Of a stretch of 64,000 nt of DNA, positions 48,466 to 59,996 are shown one piece after another (within the stretch, counting starts at the first letter, position 1; every line of letters begins with the position of its first letter). A program made the translations under genes and the position numbers. The notes beneath the pieces were generated by a model. It searched no databases, was not told the DNA's origin, and worked only from the letters and a program-made list of their open reading frames with translations. Source of the stretch: Fomitopsis serialis (taxonomy: Eukaryota > Basidiomycota > Agaricomycetes > Polyporales > Fomitopsidaceae); the NCBI RefSeq assembly GCF_022376445.1, contig NW_025955123.1, positions 1-64,000 on the forward strand, written 5' to 3'.

Positions 48466-51400
48466 ATGGAAAGTACGCTTCAACTCTCTGCTACTGAGAT
48501 TCATACCTTGCACACTTTCTTCAAGAACTTCGAGACGCTCTCTGAGCCTATTCAAAGCATAGCTAGTCGACTTGAACATGTCCTCAATAGCTCGCTGACG
48601 GCTGACCATTCGCACTGCGCGGAGCCTCTATTCTTGAGTAACGCATTGCAATCACAGGTCAATACCGGAGGTGCGGAACGATGTAAAGTGCATATTTGTC
48701 ACACTGACGGTACTGTACAGACAACCTCGTCGAGTCCATCCCTGTGCCTAGTGACACGGAGTCAGAGGTATCACAGCCTCACAACAGTGACGCTCAAGGC
48801 GGTGAGTACCCCCTCCGTAAGCTCAGAAGGCATCTTACCATTGCTTGTCTGCTTGTAGGGACAAAACCGTCGTCCAGGAGAGGAAAATCGACCAAAGGTC
48901 GTGTACCGAAGAAGACGTCTAGTTCATCAAGCGGACGAAGAGCCGATGTTGCGTTCTGGAAGTGCAGAACTGGTGCCCAGGCCAGTGCGCTCAGAACGTT
49001 CGTGAACATCAACAAGCCAGTCATTCCAGTGTCTGCGTCTGTCAATCAATACGTGGTCAAACTCGTCACCGCACTAGATCAGTACGAGTCGGAAATAACC
49101 AGCGCTCTCACGTCTTTGAATCAGGAAAGGGAGCACCCATCTAATTCAGCTTTCATTGACGATTCCATCACATCAATCGTTCAACGTTGCAACCTTGCAG
49201 GACAGCGTGAGGTAACCACGGGATTCCTCGTCATGGTCAACTACATGCAGCTGACCTGCAAGGTGAATGCGTAAGTACACATCTACAGTCAACTGGGGTT
49301 GCTCTGATGGTACCGTTGCAGGCTGAAGCGTGGAGGAAATCACAAGAGCTACAATGAGGTCTGGAGGCTATACATCAGGGACCATATGCCCAATCCGCCC
49401 AGCGAAAGAACGTTCCGCCGCTGGATTAACTGGGGAAGCAAATTTTCCACGGTTGCGTCTGGAGGTATGAACGTATATCCTGCAATGCAATGGCATAGCT
49501 AATGAACAGTCTCTGATAAGGCACGGTATATTTACTTGCTATCATTGCCTTCGCACGTTTGCATGAGGAACTAGGCAAAGCCCTGGAGGATTTTCCGTGT
49601 CATTTGGCAAACGTGCTTCGATGTCCTGACCCAGGTGAGTCGATATTTGTGCCGTCTACTCATTTTTCAAACCCCCCGTGCTCTGATAGACACAGCATGC
49701 GGCAAGCAAATCCTTACGAGAATCATCCCATCGATTGCTCAACTGCGTCAACGCGTCGCCCTTCGATACGACACGCTGTTTCCTCCAAGCACTCTCAAGG
49801 AGCTGGAGCTGACCACCGACTTCATTCTGTGCTCCGACGTTGAACAATCAGATAAGGTATTTGGATCTCTAAGCCTAAAGTGAGTCCGCCTATTTAGCAG
49901 TGACGAAGAGCACATTGCCAATACTTTTCTAGCGCATTCGCCGCCGTGGACAGGGATGCTGAGGCTTGGATGCCGTGTCTGATACCTACCAGTGGCCATG
50001 ACGTCCTATGTCTGACGTCCGCCAGCCAAAAGCTGCTCTGCTCCCAAGGGGATGTGCACATGGACCCACCATCACCCTTGACGGTCATCGACTCCTGGGA
50101 TGTAGAGAATATTGGTATCTTGGACGACCCCGAGCAGTCCGCATCCTCGTTCCACGTAGTAGCTCCTTCGATGCTGCTCAAGACCGGTTTCTCTTTACGG
50201 CATGAAGAGCATCAGGCGCACCCTGTCCCGACGGACCCGAAGGATGCTTATGCATGGACGGAGAGGCAGCGGGAGGCTGCGGCCGAAGCAGAGCAGCCCG
50301 GGAGTGTTGAAGACCTGAATCAATGGGTGAATCTCAGACTTTTTACGCCACGGCTCTTCACGCATTCCTGACCAGTTCATGACTCTTTTAAAGATGTCCG
50401 CATTATACCAGGATGGCCGACGCATGGATACTTCGTCGTACATCAGATTAGACCCTGGAATCTTGAGGTATGCCGTTCATTGCTTTGATTTGCTGGTAGT
50501 ATTCTGACCAGATACCAGTCAACCTCTGCAGATCGTCGACTGTGATGGGGGCCTGATTACATGTCTGTTCCCGAACATGCCAGATCACCTTCGTAATACG
50601 TTGACGGCCAACGTAATGGCATGTTTGGAAGGGCATAATATCAACCTGGAAGACATGTGCTCTGCGTCTGATGGCGACAAGTATACCTTCCCAGTTCTGC
50701 ACTTCTCATGGTACAACAGGCATGGTATGCGAGTGAGTGCACCGGCATCTGAGACGTCAATGCTTGACATACTGACATGTTGGTATTAGGGCCATGAAGT
50801 GCCAGAAGAGGCGCATCCGTTGCTCGTAGGGAAAGCGGATAATACACGCATGAATTACAGTCAACTGCTTCCCTACCAGTCGAGCGATACAAGGAAATAT
50901 CAAGATATCTACGACAACATGCAGACCGTGCTTGAGAGCGTGTTCGAGTTCATGGCAGAACAAGTGAGTATACATATTTTAGAACGCTCTGTTTAATGCG
51001 CCTAATAAATTATCAACAAAGATCAAGGCCGTACTGCCCAACCACTATGCGAATCTTGAAATGGATGCGGAGGTCTTGCCTGGGAATGCATGCTCAATCG
51101 TGCATCCCTTCCTCTCCCTGGTCATCAACCTCAACGTCTCCACCCTTGCTCACAGGGATTCTCTGGACAAGTCGTTGTGTGTTGTGCTTGCCCTGGGTGA
51201 GCATGAAGGAGGAGAGCTGTGTCTGTACGAACCGGGCTTGGTTCTGCCCCTTCGCTGCGGTGATTTTGCGGCCTTTCCATCTTACCGTATAACTCATTTC
51301 AACCGCCACTTCACCGGACAGCGTGCGTCCATCGTTTTACATACTGATAAATATATAGAAGACTGGACAAGCGGCGGACGGAATGGCTTGAGAAGAATCA

Positions 51401-51528
51401 GCATTTCGCTTAGCTATGGCCGTTCTCGGCTTGTACTGCGTACCGTACCGCGTACTTACGTCTGTCGTAATTCAATTGGTCCCACGTTCAGCGCTCTGGG
51501 GTGCGTCAGGAACATGAACGGTAGGTGA
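48466..51528 (+). CDS. TET/JBP-like 2-oxoglutarate/Fe(II) dioxygenase
   Basis: Eleven exons (48,466-48,670; 48,721-48,801; 48,859-49,270; 49,322-49,464; 49,521-49,634; 49,690-49,879; 49,933-50,326; 50,376-50,467; 50,519-50,732; 50,790-50,963; 51,022-51,528) join in phase to 841 residues. The C-terminal domain is a double-stranded beta-helix dioxygenase: iron ligands His717 and Asp719 (STLAHRDSLDKS), the strand GEHEGGELCLYEPGLVLPL, distal His765 (RITHFNRHF) and the 2-oxoglutarate-binding Arg774 (GQRASIV). A long N-terminal part includes SERTFRRWINWGSKFSTV and a hydrophobic TVYLLAIIAFARL. Fungal TET/JBP enzymes oxidise 5-methylcytosine, and many are linked to KDZ transposons; the KDZ gene here is 8.5 kb away. 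A related non-TET dioxygenase is possible, but all four catalytic residues are present. Confidence 0.72.
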
Positions 51529-51756
51529 GCAGTAACGGTAACTACTCCTCTGTCTCTAACCTCTCCCTCTGCCATGTCTCTTGAATCAACACTGAGATCG
51601 TGCTTGCCAGTTCTAGACTTCAAGTGATGAATATTTGAGGCTTCTGGCTCCGTCTCAGCGCGTATCCGAAACTCCGAGAAGCTCTCACGCTCGCAATTTT
51701 GCTCAAGCACCTCTGACGGTTTGTTCTCCTGCGCTGTCTTAGCCTCTCTTACATTC

Positions 51757-54494
51757 ATGTCTACTCGCCAGACGCGCTCTGCTGGGAGCAAGCCCAAGGC
51801 CCCGGAGCCAAGGCACCGTCTAAGGCAACCCCGAAGTCAGCGCCCGCTGGCAAAGCAACAAGTCGCAAATCTAACGCCACTGCTGCAAAGGCCAGTTCCA
51901 GCAAACCCGATGCACCAGAATCCAAGGCTGGTACAGCGAGCTATGCAAGTGCTCTCAAAGACGCGAAGGAGTTCCTGCGGAAGCAAATGCCCAACGCATC
52001 CGAGAAGGACATCCAGCTGAGGGCGCGGAGGTACGTCTCTGAGATGAGGAAGGACACCGTGTCCGATGGGGAACGCCGGGACGGTGAGTACCGCATACGT
52101 CCAGAAATCCGTATACTAAATGTAGGCTACAGACATCCAGAACAAATCTAGCCAGATGATGCGGAAGGACAAGCAGGCTATGGACGGCGAGATGAGTGGG
52201 GATGAAGATGAACAGGATGAACTATTGGACAGTGACGGCGGGGTCGATGCAACAAAGGGGAAGAGTACGCAGGATGGTGAGTGAGTTTCATCTTTGTCGC
52301 TGATGACTCACAGGGTGCCGGCAGTTCCAGCTCGCAAGAGGAAGGCGAACGTGCTCTTTGACCAAGAGGAGGATGATGCAGAGGTGCAGCAGCGCGCACC
52401 CGACAAGAAGAAGCCGAAGAAGCAGGGCCCGGGCAATCTGCAACACCAGAGGAAGAGACGGACTTGGTTGAACGCCTCCGTGAGTGCATCGTCAAACATG
52501 GCTTACAGGTATGACGATCCATTGTGAATAGGACGAAGGGCCGGCAAAGCGAAGTCACAGGTGACTCAAGATGCCGAGGAGGAGAACAGTGCAGGGGAGG
52601 AGGAGACGGAGGACAGAGGCTCTCAGGACGACGGCAAGTACTGACAGTATCAATTATTATTAATTCACTGACAGTGCAGCTACAAGCCGAAGAAGAAGAT
52701 GACGACCCTACTCCTCGTAACAGGAAGGCTTCCGCGCCAAAGACGCAGGCTACTCAGGTCAAGGGGAAGACCACGAAGAAGCAACTTCCTTACGACTTCT
52801 CCGACTCTGAAGATGACGACTCTTACAACCCACCCGCGAGTGATGGGGATGATAAGGACAGTGCCAGCATGCTGATAGAGGGAGAAGACCCCGACGACTT
52901 GGGCGAGGTAAGCTGGCTGCACATATTGATAACGCCACTGATCCTTGTTGTTCAGCTCGTGGCGAAGACTGAGGAAGAGTTGAAGCCGATGCCGAAGCCC
53001 AAACGCCGTGCAAAAGGGTCGGTTGCGAAAGCGGAGGGAGCCAAGGGCAAGAGCACCACCAAGCCCACCTCCCAGACCGAGGATCACGACGTTCTACTGG
53101 AAGAATGGCCCGACGACAAGCCTCTCCCAGATGACAGCCTGACGCGTGAACCCTTGAAGGGTTTGATGAACCGCGCCCAGCAGGAATTCAGGGTCCGGCT
53201 CGCCGTGTCGAACGCTTGGCCTCGCGTGAGGAAAACGGTCTTTCAAAAGGACGTGATCCCGCAGGATGTCATCCTCACCCTCATCAAGGACCCCTTGTAC
53301 CAGAGGGAGAAGTTCCAGACGCTCTTCAAGCGGCTTTGGCGTGATGACTCCTGGCGAACAAAGATGACCCACAAGGTATGTCACTCACCTTCTGTTGACG
53401 TGGCTGACATCAGGACTTGGGAGCTCTAGGTCTACAAGGTCGCGTCGCAGATGAGACAGGAGCTGAAGCAGAAGGCGAAGCGGGTGGTGGAGAGAGAGTG
53501 GCTACCAGTGCTGCTCAGGGTGTCAGACAAGGGCCCAAATGGGCGGAAGCTCACTGCGGCCGCCTACAATGAGAAGGTCCAGAAGGCTCGGGATGCACGC
53601 GTCAACTTTCTCAAGGAGAACGACGTGTTTCATCACGGCCAAATCGAGTTGCCTGACCCTGAGGAGGACAACGCGGTACGTGTGCTGTAAATATAAAGTA
53701 TGTTACTGATTTGTGTTAGGAGTTGCCTGAGGTCGATCTTGCGTTGCCGTTCCACAGCGACGTGCTGGCGGAGGTCATAGCGCGTCAATGGTGGCTAGGC
53801 CACCATCCGGAGGCTACTCGGCCTCAGAACAAAGCACGCTTCGACCTCAGCAAGCCCCTTCCCAGCAACATGATCGCTCTCGCTTGCTGCGCGGTGAGTG
53901 CAGTTTTTATTTCCACCGTTCCGGGCTGAGCTTGAGTCCGGCTGTTTAGCTGCTCGTTTGCCTGGATGAGGGGCAGAAGCCGAACGAGACCGTCAACTTC
54001 AACGAGAAGTCGTACGCCGTGCAGTAAGCCCTTTTATTGAACTCCTCACTATCTGGTGGGCTGGCTAAGAACATGACTGCAGCCACGATCGCTTCCAAGC
54101 CCGCATCGATAGGTGGAGGAAGCTCGTCCGGGACGGAGAAGCAGAGCTGGAGCAAAACCCTGACTCCGACAAATCTCAACGCTTGGCAGGGTTGCGGAAC
54201 ATGCTGCAGTCCATGGACGACACCCTCGCTTACAACATACGGTGAGTATCTTGGATTGTATTTGACATGTAACTAAAGAAGACAATCTGCTGCAACAGGA
54301 AGATTGCGCAGTTGGGAGAGGCAGAGCCTGATGGCGAGGAGGGAAGCGAGGACGTGGAGATGGACGATGGCGACATGATGCTCAACGACCTCTGGTTGAA
54401 GAAGGGGTCGTCCTCCAAGGCGAAGGATTCTGCAGCGTCGTCTGGCAGAAAGGCTTTGTCCGGAACATCTGGTGAGCCTAGCGAGGTGTCTTGA
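51757..54494 (+). CDS. Charged chromatin-like protein, resembles DUF6532 family
   Basis: The N-terminal half is Lys/Ser/Ala- and acid-rich with KR-type nuclear signals (ARKRKANVLFDQEEDDAE, PYDFSDSEDDDSYNPPASDG). The C-terminal half is a helical domain (QQEFRVRLAVSNAWPRVRKT, QMRQELKQKAKRVVEREWLP, ALPFHSDVLAEVIARQWWLG, HHDRFQARIDRWRKLVRDG) that resembles the basidiomycete DUF6532 domain. Later exons (from about 52,670) join in phase; one intron near 52,636 needs a GC donor (GCAAGT). Two frame steps are needed upstream, at about 51,802 (after KPKAP) and 52,432 (before SATPEEETD), both next to a CC/GG run, so sequence error or real decay is possible. Its neighbour upstream is the TET/JBP-like gene in the same orientation. 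Confidence 0.6.
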
Positions 54495-54499
54495 ACGTC

Positions 54500-55390
54500 G
54501 GTATGTTGTTTTCGTGGCGGTGGGGTGTCAACTAGATTGAGTTCAATTATTGTGTGCTAATGAGTCCACAGAATCTCAAATACTCATATGCGTGGAAGAA
54601 GTCACAACAGTCGGCGTGTAAGATAACCTGCAGGGTGTCTGCATCTATACCAAGGTCCTCCCTCACTGTCGTCACCCGTAGCGTTGTTGTATCCTTTGCA
54701 GTCATGTAGTATGATTTGTTGTACAGTGTAAACGGTGGTATTATGGATTTTCTGCTGGGAAACCTGTGCGCTAGAGACCGATTGCGAAGTTGTCAGAGAG
54801 ACTAATGAGTCATTGATGAAGGACTGAAAAAGGAAATGAAAATAGAAAGGGCCTACTCCACGAGCTATGCAAACTTGCTCATAAGTCGATTCAACACATC
54901 CATTAGACTATACAACTAAAATAAAAACAGGATACATAAAAGGCCAGCTCAGATTACAAAGAGCTTTATAGTAATAGAACTGAACGGTGAGTGCTCAAAA
55001 AGTAATTACTGAACTCCTCATAAAGTACACTCAAGGCTTTGACCATTCTCCAAATTAGGCGACTTGTGTTGAAGAGTGTTTGGTTCAGTCTTCAAGCCAA
55101 ACCTCCTTTCAACCACTCTTCAAGGGCTTCACGAGACTTTATTGCTTCTTTCTGAGAATGTCAGTTTTTCCTGATGTACTGGCGCAGGCCCACGGATATC
55201 GGAACACGGCAGAAGCAAGCAGCGTGGGTATTAGTCATGTGATTTGTCAGGCACAGAGTCAGGGCCATCATAATATAGATCGCGACAGCATCTTATCTAT
55301 CACCGGCAATCTAGGCAGGTGCACCCGAACAGATTCAGGTAAGTTCCACGACACACTGGCAAGCGTTCGCATCGACTGACTTATCCATCC
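54500..55390. other. AT-richer intergenic stretch
   Basis: No supported gene. Base composition is clearly more AT-rich than the flanking genes. A frame at 55,080-55,379 could be an upstream exon of the next gene but does not splice in phase. Confidence 0.4.
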
Positions 55391-55395
55391 ACAGG

Positions 55396-56027
55396 ATGGG
55401 CATGATTGGGGGCTACATACTGCCCGAGAGCAGTGTCCACGATTTCTGGGTGAAGAGGTGGGGTGAGCAGCACCTCCAGGATACCCCGGCGGATGAGGAG
55501 CCCGGCGCGTATGACGATGTCTCGCACGACATCGTCTACTTAATCGAGTGGGTGCGCTCGCTCCCAGAGACTCACCGCGTTGCACCAGTGAGCTGTGCGT
55601 ACCCGCCCCATTTTTCGGATGCATTATTGACCCCCCCCCCGATAATATAGGGCTCCTCGGCAAGCAAGGCGAAACCGCCGTGATCATCACAGCGTGGGAG
55701 GATCAGAAGAGACACTTCCGTCGCATCCTCGAAGACAAAGCGCAGGAGCAGCTTCGGGACACATTCGTGCAGGCTGCCAACGAGGCTGCTGGGCACGATG
55801 TGTTTGCTGTGAAGGACCTTCAGTACTTCAGCATGTCGGAGCAATACCTTGTCCTTCCGCTTGCGATGTGAGTACCGACTCGGTTGTGCCGTTCGCTCCC
55901 GACGACTGACTTCGACTCTAACAGGTGCTATGACCGTCCGCGCGCGGCACGCGAAGTGCCGGTCAACAGCGCCCCCCAGAATGTGCGGGCCCGCAGCCGT
56001 GCCCGTAATGTGTCCCGGCACGGCTGA
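55396..56027 (+). CDS. Small hypothetical gene or gene remnant
   Basis: Exon-like segments encode MGMIGGYILPESSVHDFWVK and, past an intron with a C-run, KQGETAVIITAWEDQKRHF plus a helix and FSMSEQYLVLPLAM. A last short exon ends with Arg-rich NVRARSRARNVSRHG. The first junction (55,587/55,651) is out of phase by one base. The ATG lies just after an acceptor-like ACAG, so an upstream exon is likely missing. I recognise no domain. The gene is short for an independent protein and may be the decayed 3' end of one. Confidence 0.4.
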
Positions 56028-56221
56028 GTAGCACTTATGTCCTTCGATGTTGTTGTACCCTATACGCGTTGTATGATACTGTATGCCAGGCGAATGAGTA
56101 CACAGTGGGCTCGCCGAGTGCGAGGCCGTTATAAGAAATTATATTGAATGTTCCTTCCAATGGAATAAACACTATCCCGGGGTAACGGACAGTAAGCGCA
56201 GTTCTCATGTCAGGGATGCCG

Positions 56222-56385
56222 ATCGGACGCCCGACCGCGGACGCCCGACAGCGGACGCCCGACAGCGGACGCCCGACAGCGGACGCCCGACAGCGGACGC
56301 CCGACAGCGGACGCCCGACAGCGGACGCCCGACAGCGGACGCCCGAGGTCGGACGCCCGAGGTCGGACGAACGAGGTCGGATGAA
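56222..56385. repeat. 14 bp minisatellite, left border of the KDZ region
   Basis: About eleven copies of GGACGCCCGACAGC, the last ones with an AGGTC linker. It begins about 195 bp after the preceding small gene and ends 150 bp before the stop codon of the KDZ partner gene. Confidence 0.92.
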
Positions 56386-56534
56386 GGAGGTCTGACGACC
56401 ACAATCGCATACTCAATAGTTATACAAGTCACTCAGTATACATTCAATAATTATGGAGGAATGAACTCCATTGACGTCCAGCCTCTCCTGCACATGTATA
56501 CACCACCCATGTTGTGTCATATGTACAGGGAAAT

Positions 56535-59500
56535 CTAACCACGGCGAAGCTTTTTGGTAACCCGCTGCTCCTCCTTAGGAGACCCATGCACCCCTTTGCG
56601 GCCACGCTTCCTGATCCTCGCGCCGATTGCGGAAGCATCGGATCCGGTGCCCGGAGGATTCATAAGTCGCTTCGTCCGCTGAGGAACCTCCCGCCATTCT
56701 CGAGCCAATGCCTTGCAGGCATAAAGGAGGCGCTCCTTGACGAAATCATGGTCGTGGAGTGTCTGAAGTACATGTTCCGGCAAATTGTACTTATCGCGAT
56801 TACTCGATAACGCCATTTCTAGATCGTGCAGCAGCATTCCTATGGTCAGGGCGACGGTCAGTGCCTCATCGACACTGATGGAAGTGTCCTTCATGCTCGT
56901 CGTTATCCGGGTGAGCCACGACTTGAATGCTCTGATCTCGGTTGCGTTCGTGTGGACAGCGGGCGGGCAATGAGACTTGCGGTAGGACCACATACCCCAT
57001 TCCCAAGTCTTGGTTGTATGCCAAGATCCGGCGTGTGACTGCCAGGATATCATTGCTCAGCATGGAGAGTACACACTCACAATGCGGAAGCGTACCAACG
57101 GTGCAATGACTTCCAACAGCGCACAATAGTATTTGCTTCTTGACAGTTCCCGTAGGAACCGTAGCCGATCGAACATGTCGTCCCCCATTTTGGCAGGAGC
57201 CCCGATCTCAATCTCACAAACGTCATCTGGGTCCGCTGACGATGGCGACGACAGGCGATTTATGGCCGCTGGATCACCGCCGTCCGCCCGGGTCACTGAA
57301 GGCGATGCGACCGCCATCGGTACACCAGTTGTACCCGAAGGTCCTGTGGAGGCCATGCGAGCCGTACGGCGCATTGCATTGTGTGGCAGCGGCTTGCCTG
57401 GGCGAGCGGTCTTTGCCAAAAGCACGGACGGTAAGCGTGCAGCACTATTGCGCTCAACGGACAATGAGGCTGTAGTGAACGGTTGGGATGGTCCGGCACC
57501 GATCCCATCCGCCCGACGCTGACGGGGCACCACCCGCGGTGGCGGACAAGGCGAATCCGACCGCGGCTCGGGGCTGCCCTGATGGAGTGGACTGCTCATG
57601 CGCTCGATAACGAGACCCGATGTCAACTTGACAGGCGCCGTTCGTCGCTTCACATTCGGCCGTGTCGCCGGACGATGAGATGGCGCCGGACTAAAAAGAT
57701 CGGACGGAAAAGGGCGATCAGCTCGTCCCTTGCCTTTCCGATCCACCGGGACGAAGACTGGTTGCAGGATTGGCGACGACACAGCGGATGGGATGCCCGT
57801 GTCTGATGCGGGCAGGATGTCAGAATGCGGACTTTGCTTTACCGTCAACATGTCGACGTCAAGCTCCGATTGCAGGTTCGCCAGGGGTTGTGGCGAGGCT
57901 CCCGGCGAAGGCAGGGCGGCCGACCTTTCTTGCTCGTGAGGAGGGGGGGGCGGGGTAGCGGGATCGCTGCCACTTGACGAGCTTGATGAATGGGACGTCG
58001 ACGAAGAGGACGACGATTCCTTGTTAGATGAATCATGTTGGGTGGCGATATCCTCGCCACTGTATCCTTCATCCGACTGGCGTCCGGGTTGATTCTCCCG
58101 CTCATCATCACCGTCGGAAGCATCACTGTCTTTCGCCGGAGACACGCTAGCACGCTTTGAGGGACGTGTATTCGACCGACGACCCTTCGGACGGGGGGAC
58201 GACTGACGGCGCGGGCGTGCGCTCCGGGCAGCGCGGCGGGAAGCAGTCCTCGGCTCCTCATGCTCCAGAGACACGATTTCGCTTTGATGGTTTCGGTAGG
58301 CAATGAAACGCATCACAAAGGCAAGCCGTGAGGAATTAGCCCTTGTACGCCAGTGTGCGATAAGAGAGTCAACCTCCGCCTGTTTCAGATGCGACGGTTC
58401 TTGGAGGGTGACACCGTTAGGAAGCGACCCGGCCTCGAGAAGCTTCTCCGGAGTCGCCTGGAGAGCGACCCAGGGGACTTTCAACTTCGGCATATTTGTA
58501 TAGGCCACTGTTGCATCACTGTCAGCACCCAATGATATCACACAGATTGGATGCATACCGTAATGAAGCCGGACGAAGTCAGAAATAAAAGCCTTCTTGT
58601 TCCGTAGATTTTTGAAGCACTCGGCGCCGTGGTGGGGCATACAGGGGGTGTTGTCATCGTACATCTCCCAGTCAATCTTCGGCACACCCCGCTTACTCGC
58701 CCTGACATCCGCATCACTCTCCTCCGATAAGTCCTCGCCCGCTGCAATGAGGACATTGTGCATGAGCTACCCGGACTAGCCAGGACATGGTGCAGGCCAT
58801 TCACGTACCGAACAATTTGTGCCCATAGTCCTTGAATAGATCTCGGAACCCGTCCGCACGTTTGTAGTCGGGGTACATGTCCTTGAATTTCACCCGACCC
58901 GCTGCACGCTGGGCGTTGGGGTCGACAAGGTCGTTGCAATCAAAGCTGGTGATAACGGAAGGATGAGAATATATGGAGTCAATTACAACGGTGGTACTCA
59001 CTCGATTAAACACGGTTTCCCTTCCAGGGATTTGTAAACGGCGTGGACGAACACACGCATGCCGAAGTTCCTCCAGACGTAATTTGCGAAGTCTAACATG
59101 ACCGCTTCGCTCTTCCGAACGATGTTCCGGTCCTGCAATTCATGAGGTTGACCTTCCGAGTTCCATCGGACGGCCTCCTGCTTGTACTCCCGCTGTTTCG
59201 CCCGGGGCAGACTGTTGGCCAGATTGCGCAGCTCCTTTTGATAAGTCGCGAGAAAGTCCTTGTCTCCGTGGGTGACCCCAGTCGCAGCCATCTTCTCATC
59301 CAACTCCGCGGGCATGTGCCAAGCTACCACACGGTGCCAGTTGAGCCGCCGGCCGAACACAGCAGGACGGTCTTTCCGTTTCTTGTTCTTAACAGGTGCG
59401 GCATTGTAAAACCAAGCCCGAACAGCCTGATTATTCATTATACAATGTATCCGCACTGCACGACAACCTACGTACCTTTTTTCCCTCCTTCTTCAACGGC

Positions 59501-59637
59501 TTTCCCCGGTGGGCCTCCAACTTCTCGACGGCACGCGACCGGACATCTTTACGGTCATTTGAGTCACCCGCCTTCCACTCCGGGAGGAAGCTACGCAGGA
59601 TGAGGAGTTCACCAGGAGTATACGATGTGGCCGGCAT
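56535..59637 (-). CDS. KDZ-transposase partner protein, 962 residues
   Basis: Five exons (59,637-59,476; 59,426-59,002; 58,945-58,809; 58,741-57,081; 57,038-56,535) join in phase without a stop. The N-terminal third looks globular (AVRAWFYNAAPVKNKKRKD; FANYVWRNFGMRVFVHAVYK; KFKDMYPDYKRADGFRDLF). The middle is a long disordered segment with basic blocks (RRAARSARPRRQSSPRPKGR), Ser runs and a DDVCEIEIG acidic motif. The C-terminus is helical (EALTVALTIGMLLHDLEMAL; FVKERLLYACKALAREWRE) and ends Lys/Arg-rich. I do not know a family name. Divergent placement against the KDZ gene, equal intactness and common bracketing repeats suggest that it is carried by the same element and may bind its DNA or chromatin. 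Confidence 0.75.
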
Positions 59638-59996
59638 GGTGGGTGGAGAGAGCTATGGTGACAGCGCACACAGTCCCAGCTGGACGCTGCACCTCCCATG
59701 CGTTTGCCTCATGGAACTAGGCGCCCGTAACTTCTCGTCGGCTATGATGCGACAATATCTGTGAATATTGGGCCATGTCGAGTTTCCGATATTAGACACA
59801 CTACGCCACAGCAGCATATTTGAATGCAGCTTTCCACAGACACCAATCACAACATAACTCGCCAGCCCGGCGGCCATGTCCGAGCAACTCGGAGGGAGCT
59901 AGCCGAGGGTGCGGTATCCTCAAGGTGAACACGTTTCCGGGACAGTCATTCCCCAAGTCTGTCGAGCGACCTTGTCCACTACCCACCTGCTGCACG
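59638..59996. promoter_or_regulatory. Divergent promoter of the KDZ pair
   Basis: The 359 bp separate the start codons of the partner (minus) and the transposase (plus). No clear TATA box or repeated operator is seen. Shared control of the two genes is inferred from the arrangement. Confidence 0.45.
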
